64,000 nt of DNA, from contig NZ_CP066370.1 in the NCBI RefSeq assembly GCF_016406325.1, positions 868,001-932,000 on the forward strand, read 5' to 3'. Under the pieces are notes generated by a model, which was not told where the DNA came from, did no database searches, and was given only the letters and a program-made list of their open reading frames with translations. A program made the translations under genes and the position numbers. Origin of the DNA: Shewanella putrefaciens (GTDB lineage: Bacteria; Pseudomonadota; Gammaproteobacteria; Enterobacterales; Shewanellaceae). Shown one piece after another: positions 57,367-64,000 of the stretch. The first letter of the stretch is position 1; each line of letters starts with the position of its first letter.

Positions 57367-57408
57367 GGCTATAACAGACACAGAATATATTGATTGGGCT
57401 ATAACAGA
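57367..57408 (+). promoter_or_regulatory. Two direct repeats, 30 bp apart, at the MocR start
   Basis: GGCTATAACAGA occurs at 57367-57378 and again at 57397-57408, exactly 30 bases (three helical turns) apart. The second copy runs into the A of the MocR start codon. A weaker copy (GTGCTATTAGA) lies near 57342. MocR/GabR proteins bind direct repeats of this kind, so this is a likely self-operator; it could also affect the divergent cioA promoter. Confidence 0.65.
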
Positions 57409-58847
57409 TGGCGAAGTACGAACAGTTAGCGCAGGAATTAAAGACACGAATAGCCCAAGGTGTCTGGCAGGCGGGGGACAAATTGCCATCGCTGCGCCAG
57501 ACTGTGGCCGATTCGGGCTTGAGTCTGATGACAGTGCTCAATGCCTATCAGTTATTGGAAAGCCAAGGCGTGATCTCGGCGCAGGCTAAGTCTGGCTATT
57601 TAGTGGCGCCAAAGCCGGAATTAATCGCGCGCCAGGGAGAAGCTTTTCGTTATCCCGAGCGACAAAAGCCGATTTATCTTTCCGATAGCGTGGATATTAA
57701 TGAGTTTGTATTCAATGTTCTGCAGGCTTCAAAGCAGGCGGACATAGTGCCCTTTGGCTCAGGATTTCCCGATCCTAGTTTATTTCCGCAACAAGCACTG
57801 GCGCGATCTTTGGTTAAGGTCACTCGGCACATGTCACCTTCTTTTGCCGCCGATAATTTACCGCCAGGCAATGCGGGACTGCGTAAGGCGATCTCCCAAC
57901 GTTATGCCAAATTAGGCATGAGCATTTCGCCCGACGAAATCATCATTACCTCGGGTGCCATGGAGGCGCTCAACTTGAGTTTAGCGACGCTGACTCAAGC
58001 GGGGGATTGGGTTGTCATTGAATCACCGACCTTTTATGGTGCGATGCAAGCGATTGAGCGGCTTAAGCTTAAGGCCATTGCGGTTGCTACCGATCCACAA
58101 CAGGGGATTGATCTCGAGGCGCTGGCAGAAGTGTTGAAAACCTATCCAGTGAAAGCCTGCTGGTTGATGAGCCAACATCAAAATCCCTTAGGTTGCAGTT
58201 TATCGGATACTAAAAAACAAGCGCTTTATCAGCTACTAAACGAGCATAAGGTCAGTCTGATTGAGGATGATGTTTATCAAGAACTCTATGTCGATTCCAG
58301 CGCGCCAAGGCCAGTAAAAGCCTTCGATACCGAAGGACGGGTGTTGCACTGCGGCTCATTTTCTAAGTCTTTGATTGCTGGTTATCGTGTCGGCTGGGTG
58401 GCGGCGGGATGCCATGCACCGCAGTTACAACGCTTACAAGTCATGTCGACGTTATCGACCAGTGCGCCGATGCAGCTCGCCATCGCCGATTTTATTCAGT
58501 CGGCGCAATATGAACGGCATTTGAAACAGTTACGTAAAAAGTTAGCCAGCCGTAAATTGGCTATGTATCAATTATTGTGCGCGCATCTGCCCGAATCTGT
58601 GGGGGTCAACTTTGCGCAGGGCGGCTATTTTCTCTGGTTAGCGCTGCCAGCACATATGGACGCTACACAAATTTATTATCAGGCGATTGAGCGTGGGATC
58701 AGTATTGCACCCGGAAATCTCTTTAGTAATCAGGTCGAATTCCGCCATTTTATGCGTTTGAATGCCTCATACGAGTGCTCGCCAGAGATAGTCTCAGCGG
58801 TCGTGGTACTGGCCGAACTTATCCGTAACTATTCGCGCCGAAGTTAA
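57408..58847 (+). CDS. MocR-family regulator (GntR HTH fused to PLP aminotransferase fold)
   Basis: 479 residues: winged HTH (about 1-70; GDKLPSLRQTVADSGLSLMTV) and a fold-type I aminotransferase domain (about 90-475) with SQHQNPLGCS and the PLP lysine in CGSFSKSLIAGYRVGW. MocR proteins sense PLP-linked amines or amino acids and control a nearby gene. It starts 159 bases from the divergent cioA start. The next gene, metY, is another PLP enzyme on the same strand. Confidence 0.9.
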   Translation: MAKYEQLAQELKTRIAQGVWQAGDKLPSLRQTVADSGLSLMTVLNAYQLLESQGVISAQAKSGYLVAPKPELIARQGEAFRYPERQKPIYLSDSVDINEFVFNVLQASKQADIVPFGSGFPDPSLFPQQALARSLVKVTRHMSPSFAADNLPPGNAGLRKAISQRYAKLGMSISPDEIIITSGAMEALNLSLATLTQAGDWVVIESPTFYGAMQAIERLKLKAIAVATDPQQGIDLEALAEVLKTYPVKACWLMSQHQNPLGCSLSDTKKQALYQLLNEHKVSLIEDDVYQELYVDSSAPRPVKAFDTEGRVLHCGSFSKSLIAGYRVGWVAAGCHAPQLQRLQVMSTLSTSAPMQLAIADFIQSAQYERHLKQLRKKLASRKLAMYQLLCAHLPESVGVNFAQGGYFLWLALPAHMDATQIYYQAIERGISIAPGNLFSNQVEFRHFMRLNASYECSPEIVSAVVVLAELIRNYSRRS

Positions 58848-58970
58848 AGGCTGTGGCTAAAAATTTTTAGACTTCTAGATGTCTATCTGTTAGCTTGTTG
58901 AGCATGCACAAATCTTGTGCAATTCTCTATGTCGATTGAATACTGGGCTGCTACGGATAAGGAAGGGAAA

Positions 58971-60269
58971 ATGAAATTAGAGTCACTGGCATTACACCAC
59001 GGTTATGAGTCAGAAGCGACCACGAAGGCGGCCGCTGTACCTATCTATCAAACGACCTCTTATACCTTCGACGATACCCAGCATGGTGCTGATTTATTTG
59101 ACTTAAAAGTCGCTGGCAATATTTATACTCGGATAATGAATCCTACTACTAGCGTGCTAGAGCAACGTCTGGCGGCCATTGAAGGTGGCATAGGTGCGCT
59201 GGCCGTAGCATCAGGTATGGCGGCGATTACCTATGCGATTCAAGCCTTGACTCAAGTTGGCGATAACATCGTCAGCACCAGTCAGCTCTATGGTGGCACT
59301 TACAATCTGTTTGCCCATACGCTGCCGCGCCAAGGCGTTGAAGTGCGTATGGCGGCCTTCGATGATTTTGAAGGCCTCGATGAGCTGATCGATGACAAAA
59401 CTAAGGCCTTGTTCTGCGAATCGATTGGTAATCCGGCGGGCAATATTGTCGATTTACAACGTTTAGCCGAGATTGCCCATAAGCATGGCGTGCCTTTAAT
59501 TGTCGATAATACGGTCGCGACTCCAGTGTTATGTCGCCCCTTTGAGCATGGCGCCGATATCGTTATTCATTCTTTAACTAAATACATTGGTGGCCATGGC
59601 ACGACAATCGGTGGAGTGATTATTGATTCAGGCAAGTTCGATTGGGTGGCAAATAAGGAAAGATTTGCCTTACTCAACCAAGCCGATCCTTCTTATCACG
59701 GCGTGGTCTACACAGAAGCCTTTGGTCCTGCTGCATTTATTGGTCGTTGCCGTGTGGTACCGCTGCGTAATACCGGCGCCGCACTGTCACCGCACAGTGC
59801 ATTTTTACTGTTGCAAGGCCTTGAAACCTTAAGCCTTCGAATGGAGCGCCATTGCTCGAATGCCTTGGCATTAGCTGAATATCTGGTGTTGCATCCGGCG
59901 GTCAGTTGGGTGAACTATGGCGCCTTGCCGAGCAGCCCTTATCAGGATAATTGCCACAAGATCACTGGCGGAAAAGCTTCTGGGATCATCAGCTTTGGGA
60001 TTAAAGCTGCCACAGCAGAAGAAGGTAAGCTTGCTGGCGGACGTTTTATCGATGCACTGCAGATGATCCTGCGTTTAGTGAACATTGGGGATGCGAAATC
60101 CTTGGCCTGCCACCCTGCGAGCACTACGCACAGACAGCTCGATGCCGATGAACTGGCACGGGCGGGCGTGTCTGAGGATCTTATCCGTATCTCGGTTGGG
60201 ATTGAGCATATAGACGATATTATTGCCGATGTGTCGCAGGCGCTCGATAAGGCACTGGCGAGCAAATAG
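58971..60269 (+). CDS. metY: O-acetylhomoserine (thiol)-lyase MetY
   Basis: 432 residues from ATG 58971, with GGAAGGG upstream; a longer frame has no site. The Cys/Met-metabolism PLP fold is clear: VAVPIYQTTSYTF-like start, NIYTRIMNPT, GGIGALAVASGMAAI and PLP lysine in SLTKYIGGHGTTIGG. Length (about 430) and LSPHSAFLLLQGLETL separate it from MetB or MetC. It makes homocysteine from O-acetyl- or O-succinylhomoserine and sulfide, or recycles cysteine-type substrates. Confidence 0.92.
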   Translation: MKLESLALHHGYESEATTKAAAVPIYQTTSYTFDDTQHGADLFDLKVAGNIYTRIMNPTTSVLEQRLAAIEGGIGALAVASGMAAITYAIQALTQVGDNIVSTSQLYGGTYNLFAHTLPRQGVEVRMAAFDDFEGLDELIDDKTKALFCESIGNPAGNIVDLQRLAEIAHKHGVPLIVDNTVATPVLCRPFEHGADIVIHSLTKYIGGHGTTIGGVIIDSGKFDWVANKERFALLNQADPSYHGVVYTEAFGPAAFIGRCRVVPLRNTGAALSPHSAFLLLQGLETLSLRMERHCSNALALAEYLVLHPAVSWVNYGALPSSPYQDNCHKITGGKASGIISFGIKAATAEEGKLAGGRFIDALQMILRLVNIGDAKSLACHPASTTHRQLDADELARAGVSEDLIRISVGIEHIDDIIADVSQALDKALASK

Positions 60270-60332
60270 CTCGTATCGAATAGCCCATATTAAATAGCCG
60301 ATACCTCATCGCTTTATTAAATCGTTAACAGT

Positions 60333-60372
60333 AAAAAGCCGCCATCGATTCAATTTGATGGCGGCTTTTTTA
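60333..60372. terminator. Bidirectional terminator between metY and the DUF2339 gene
   Basis: AAAAAGCCGCCATC and GATGGCGGCTTTTT around a ten-base loop, with A and T runs for both directions. Confidence 0.9.
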
Positions 60373-60388
60373 GTGCTTTAAAACGATG

Positions 60389-63300
60389 TTAATCTTGCTG
60401 CAGTCGATTTCTCGCCTTTTGATAGAAGTAAGATACAGTCAGCAAAATGACTCCGATCAGCATAAAGGCAATCACCTTTTGCACTAGCTCGAATGAAGCC
60501 ATATCCAGTAATAGCACCTTAAGTGTCGATAAGGTAAATAGCCCTGCGGCGAGGCGGATCATATCGGCATTTTGTGGTTTTAAGCTGATAAACATCAACA
60601 CACTGCCATGGATAACCAATAAAATCGCGCTGAGCGGTGCGGCAATAATGTTATCGAAGCTATAACTCCACATAAAGTAACTCAAGGCGAGTAACAGATG
60701 CCAACTCCACTTAAGTCCTTGTAAAGGTAAGATGCGTCTATGCAAGCGTATTGCTGCGCCGTGCTGCAAGATAAGCCTTGCTAGGAGTGCCAGTGATAAA
60801 AACTCGATTAACACAAACGAGGCATTATCACGATTAAGCCCGAGTGTTAGCTCAAAATGCAACATGATGGGCAACAGGGCTAAGCCTAAAGTGAGGCCAT
60901 AGGCGAGATGGTAGCTTTCCTTTATTGCGGCTTGGATTTCAGCGGCGAGGGTTAACTTCATGCTATGTGAGGCTTGGCTTACACCTCTTTGGATTAGCAA
61001 GGCAAAATAACCACTTAAGGCTAACGCCGTCATCGCTATTCCTACTAGCTCTGAATGATTAAAGCCATAAACGATCACGGCCAATACCAGTGCAAAGTAA
61101 TAAGGGCTTAATTGCCATTGTAGTTGCAGCAAGGGGCGCCAACGCTCGGGTAATTGGCGGTAGCGGAGCAGGGTGAAGCCCATAAAGAGGGCGCCAACAG
61201 CCAGCGCCGCGAGTCCTTGCCAAGCGTGAATAAGGCAGAGCGAGGCGGTCATCAGAACCGCTAGCCAAGTGAGGATTTTGGCTTCTATGTTCAAACTCTT
61301 ATGTTTAACAAAGTAGGCTAAACCTAGGCTCATAAAGGTGCTCAGCCAGAGTGCGATAGCGGTATATTCCCAATGGTTGCGGATGACTTTGGGCAGCAGA
61401 ATAAGCGGTAGCAGCAAATAGCAGAAGATTTGCATCGTATAAGCGGCTTTGGCAAATAAGGCATCTTTATAGTGGCGACGATACCAATAATGGGCCAAGA
61501 GTAGGGCGATAAATAACTCAATCCGTGCCAGTTTTGCCATGAGCGGTTGGGCACTAAAGCTAAAACTGCCTGTGAGCATTATACCTTCAACAACCTTAAA
61601 CAGCAGCGGCAATAGTAAGAGCCAAGCAGCAAATTCACTGATAACGAGTCTGTCCTTTTCGCTTAAATACAGCAGTAATAGGCTGACCAGTGGCAAGATG
61701 GCGAGGTAGTAATCGCTGCTTAAAAGGTAAGCCACGAGGATAATTGTCGCCACATAAAAACCGCTTAATAGCTCTTTTAACAATCTGTTTAGCTGACTTT
61801 CTAGGGCCGAAAGCAATGTATGGTGGAGTGTTAAAAGCCGAATAACAAAGACTAAGGCGGCGCAACTTAAGGCCAGTGCTAACAGTGGAAAGCCAAAAGC
61901 TGATAAGGGAGAAATTGGCGCCCCATCGATAAAGCTTGATTCTAAAAGGCTCATGCCCGTCAGTACACTAGACGCATTGAGCCCTAATCCCATCAGCAGC
62001 AATACATAGGCTTCGGCGCGAACGGAAATCAGTTCTTCTTTGGTGCCAATCCACAAGAGTAATAAGGCTTCGAGCAGTAAGACTAATCCGAGGAAATCGT
62101 GGCTGAGTAAATACAGTGCGGCAAATCCCGCAAAACTCCCTGCAAAGACTAACAATAAGCCGCTGCGGGCTTTTTCTAGGTTGCCTGTGCGCTTCCAAGT
62201 TAGTTTCCAATAGAGGGCTGCGCAAATCAGAGCGTTGATTGCAAAAATTTCCCCTGCGAACTCAGTAAATTGCGTTAACTCTAATAACACAAAGGCGAGC
62301 AATACTATCGGTAGGGCGAGTATGCGATGGCTCAGTGCATTATGTTTTTCATCATGATGGGTAAACGGCTTGGTAAATAGTAGGCTGGTGATGCCGTAGA
62401 GATAAAAGGTTGCATTAATACTGATAAGCGCCAGCAGACTGATGCCGCCAAAACCCCTGAGTGGCAATTCAATGAAGTAGCTAAAGGCTTCGATGCAGCC
62501 TATGTGCAACAGGGCGGTGATTTCCAGTAATAGCGGCCACTTAAGTTTGCGACTCTGGGCAAGGGCGCCGGCACCAATAAGCAGTAAATAAGGCAGATAC
62601 AAAAGCGGCGCATAGCTTTGGGATAACAGCATCATAGGTGCAGTCGAACCACCGACTAAGGCGATCACGGCGATCACTTTGGCATCTAAGCGCATCGACA
62701 GGCCATAACCTGCCAAAGTGATCAATAACAGTAAGATAAAACTCGCGCTATTAGGTATTAACTCAAAATACGGCCCAATAAAGTACGCGCAGAGATAATT
62801 AAGTATGAGTCCGAGTCCGACAATACCTGAGCCAAAATCAGCCATACCCGCGCGTTTTTGGCGAATAAAAATCCCGCCCACTATGATAGCGTTCGCGCTG
62901 GCAAACCCGAGTAGCGCTTTGCCAAGTTCTGAAAACCAATGGTTGATTGAATATTGCAGTAAATACCCAAAGCCTAAGGTCAGGGTGATAATGCCTGCGA
63001 CAGTCATCAAAAAGACAGGTCCTAATCCCTTGGCCTGATAATGATGGTAGAAAGATTTGACTTGCTCGTTGACTGCCGCAAAGGGGGCCATGACGGCCGC
63101 GAGTCCTTGGGATAACAACTCATCAAATTGACTCGCCACTTGCACGCTTGCCTGCAATTTGACTTCATCACTCAGTTGTTGATCTTGCGCTTGGTGTTCG
63201 GTTTTAGCGGTTTGTTCTGTCGAGGTATTTTTCGTTTTTATTTGCCAAGGGTCTTCTTGCCAAGCGTTTTGCTGCCATGGGTTGGGTTCTGCGGGAGCTG

Positions 63301-63580
63301 GCGCTACGGAAGCTGGCTCAAGGGTTGGTGTTTGTGCCGCATAGGTTAATGTAGGCGCGTTATCGGCGGCGGTGAGCACAGATGCAATCGATGAAGCACT
63401 CGCTGCCATATTCAGAGTGGTTTCAGTGGCGTCTTCAGTCGCAATTTGCTGACTTAAGGTCTCGAGCTTAGTGGAGAATTCTGCTAATTGACGACTGAGC
63501 GAAGATTGCTGCGATAAATGCAGCGATTGTAGCTGTGCCAGCTCAGCTTTTAATTGGGCAACGTCATCCTTTAACGGCAT
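60389..63580 (-). CDS. DUF2339 family giant membrane protein
   Basis: 1063 residues. The N-terminus is a coiled coil (about 5-45), then an Ala/Pro/Thr/Gln-rich linker to about 145, then more than 20 hydrophobic helices to the end. This is the DUF2339 layout; GFASANAIIVGGIFIRQKRAGMADFGSGIVGLG is typical of its first helices. AGGAATG lies before ATG 63580. Function is not established. Confidence 0.85.
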   Translation of the reverse strand: MPLKDDVAQLKAELAQLQSLHLSQQSSLSRQLAEFSTKLETLSQQIATEDATETTLNMAASASSIASVLTAADNAPTLTYAAQTPTLEPASVAPAPAEPNPWQQNAWQEDPWQIKTKNTSTEQTAKTEHQAQDQQLSDEVKLQASVQVASQFDELLSQGLAAVMAPFAAVNEQVKSFYHHYQAKGLGPVFLMTVAGIITLTLGFGYLLQYSINHWFSELGKALLGFASANAIIVGGIFIRQKRAGMADFGSGIVGLGLILNYLCAYFIGPYFELIPNSASFILLLLITLAGYGLSMRLDAKVIAVIALVGGSTAPMMLLSQSYAPLLYLPYLLLIGAGALAQSRKLKWPLLLEITALLHIGCIEAFSYFIELPLRGFGGISLLALISINATFYLYGITSLLFTKPFTHHDEKHNALSHRILALPIVLLAFVLLELTQFTEFAGEIFAINALICAALYWKLTWKRTGNLEKARSGLLLVFAGSFAGFAALYLLSHDFLGLVLLLEALLLLWIGTKEELISVRAEAYVLLLMGLGLNASSVLTGMSLLESSFIDGAPISPLSAFGFPLLALALSCAALVFVIRLLTLHHTLLSALESQLNRLLKELLSGFYVATIILVAYLLSSDYYLAILPLVSLLLLYLSEKDRLVISEFAAWLLLLPLLFKVVEGIMLTGSFSFSAQPLMAKLARIELFIALLLAHYWYRRHYKDALFAKAAYTMQIFCYLLLPLILLPKVIRNHWEYTAIALWLSTFMSLGLAYFVKHKSLNIEAKILTWLAVLMTASLCLIHAWQGLAALAVGALFMGFTLLRYRQLPERWRPLLQLQWQLSPYYFALVLAVIVYGFNHSELVGIAMTALALSGYFALLIQRGVSQASHSMKLTLAAEIQAAIKESYHLAYGLTLGLALLPIMLHFELTLGLNRDNASFVLIEFLSLALLARLILQHGAAIRLHRRILPLQGLKWSWHLLLALSYFMWSYSFDNIIAAPLSAILLVIHGSVLMFISLKPQNADMIRLAAGLFTLSTLKVLLLDMASFELVQKVIAFMLIGVILLTVSYFYQKARNRLQQD

Positions 63581-63730
63581 ATCTCATTCCTAAGTGTTTA
63601 ACTCATAAACCTTTGTCGGCAAGAATTGTACTTGTATGTGTATTTTTCGGCTAGTTTTTGTTGATTTTTAGGAAATCTCCGACTGCGACTTTTCCAACAT
63701 GTCATTGCTCAGCATAAAAAGAGCCCTGTA

Positions 63731-63758
63731 TAAAAAAGAGCCAGATATTGCTGGCTCT
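63731..63758 (-). terminator. Rho-independent terminator of rlmG
   Basis: AGAGCCAG and CTGGCTCT with a six-base loop and T6 on the - strand, 27 bases after the rlmG stop. Confidence 0.85.
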
Positions 63759-63784
63759 CATTTAACGTGTCAATTTCGATGAGT

Positions 63785-64000
63785 TTATTTTTTCTGTGCC
63801 TGTAGGATCACAAATTTACCGTTGGAGGCGACTGTGGTGCAGTTCTTAAATAAGCGCTGTAATTTTACATGGTAAGCCAGATGACGGTTGCCGACGATAT
63901 GTAAGATCCCCCCCTCTTTTAAGCGGCGGCGGGCATCTAAAAACATCTGCCAGGCAATATGATCGGTAATGGCTTCACCTTGATGGAACGGCGGATTACA
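63785..64000 (-). CDS. rlmG: 23S rRNA m2G1835 methyltransferase RlmG, C-terminal end
   Basis: 71 residues of a C-terminus; the gene continues past the right edge. It has [16 protein letters not shown] (the catalytic NPPF motif) and [18 protein letters not shown], which match RlmG better than RsmC. RlmG methylates G1835 of 23S rRNA. Confidence 0.85.
   Translation of the reverse strand, partial: CNPPFHQGEAITDHIAWQMFLDARRRLKEGGILHIVGNRHLAYHVKLQRLFKNCTTVASNGKFVILQAQKK

Noticed and set aside
57250..57489. N-terminal extension of the cioA frame by 80 residues
   Set aside because: It runs through the divergent promoter into the MocR gene; ATG 57249 has a good ribosome site and matches the family start.

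Overview
The window looks like a chromosomal segment of a Shewanella species close to S. oneidensis or S. putrefaciens. The evidence is a periplasmic tetraheme flavocytochrome c fumarate reductase (FccA) next to a fermentative D-lactate dehydrogenase, the gammaproteobacterial synteny srmB-trmN6 and xerD-dsbC-recJ, a secreted S46 dipeptidyl-peptidase, and typical Shewanella coding style. Genus assignment is by family recognition, not by a database search. No rRNA, tRNA or CRISPR array was seen. The window is mostly ordinary core genome with small accessory islands.

Layout. 1-2275: the end of one gene and two unrecognised genes in a + strand cluster. 2256-9947 (- strand): a membrane sensor with PAS and a degenerate GGDEF domain, a TatD-associated type radical SAM protein, and an RND pump with its membrane fusion protein. 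10313-12402: srmB and trmN6. 12922-18825 (+): brnQ, then xerD-dsbC-recJ, a small membrane protein and a GNAT acetyltransferase. 18894-23896 (-): ahpF, ahpC, a periplasmic M17 aminopeptidase ending inside a heptamer repeat, and a spermidine-synthase-like protein. 24000-25984: a short MscS channel and three small AT-rich orphan genes. 26036-29880 (-): dienelactone-hydrolase family protein, ldhA, fccA. 30378-33298 (+): a frameshifted membrane protein (G7 tract), a methyltransferase, a small membrane protein and a long rhomboid protease. 33336-39115 (mostly -): chaA, and an envelope pair of a large lipoprotein plus a YwqK/MORN-repeat protein. 39316-40058: a Gdt1/MneA-type Mn exporter behind a yybP-ykoY Mn riboswitch. 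40574-44180 (+): a TyrP-like permease and an S46 peptidase. 44181-46186: a gene-poor island with a broken transposase tail, an OmdA-domain protein and a palindrome-rich repeat block. 46187-53119: rluF-like, a six-helix membrane protein, nhaC, a chemoreceptor, an EamA exporter and an AraC regulator. 53245-57249: two tiny genes, an Rnk-like protein and a cyanide-insensitive bd oxidase operon cioA-cioB-DUF2474. 57408-60269 (+): a MocR regulator and metY. 60389-64000 (-): a DUF2339 membrane protein and the end of rlmG.

Shared themes are envelope redox and electron disposal (FccA, LdhA, CIO oxidase, DsbC), peroxide defence (AhpCF), cation homeostasis (ChaA, MneA with its riboswitch, NhaC) and peptide or amino-acid salvage (BrnQ, TyrP-like, S46 and M17 peptidases). 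No complete new multi-gene system was found. The best leads are the lipoprotein/YwqK-repeat pair, the small AT-rich genes after mscS, the palindrome-rich block at 45.5-46.1 kb, the 30-bp-phased direct repeats at the MocR start, and several tiny genes.
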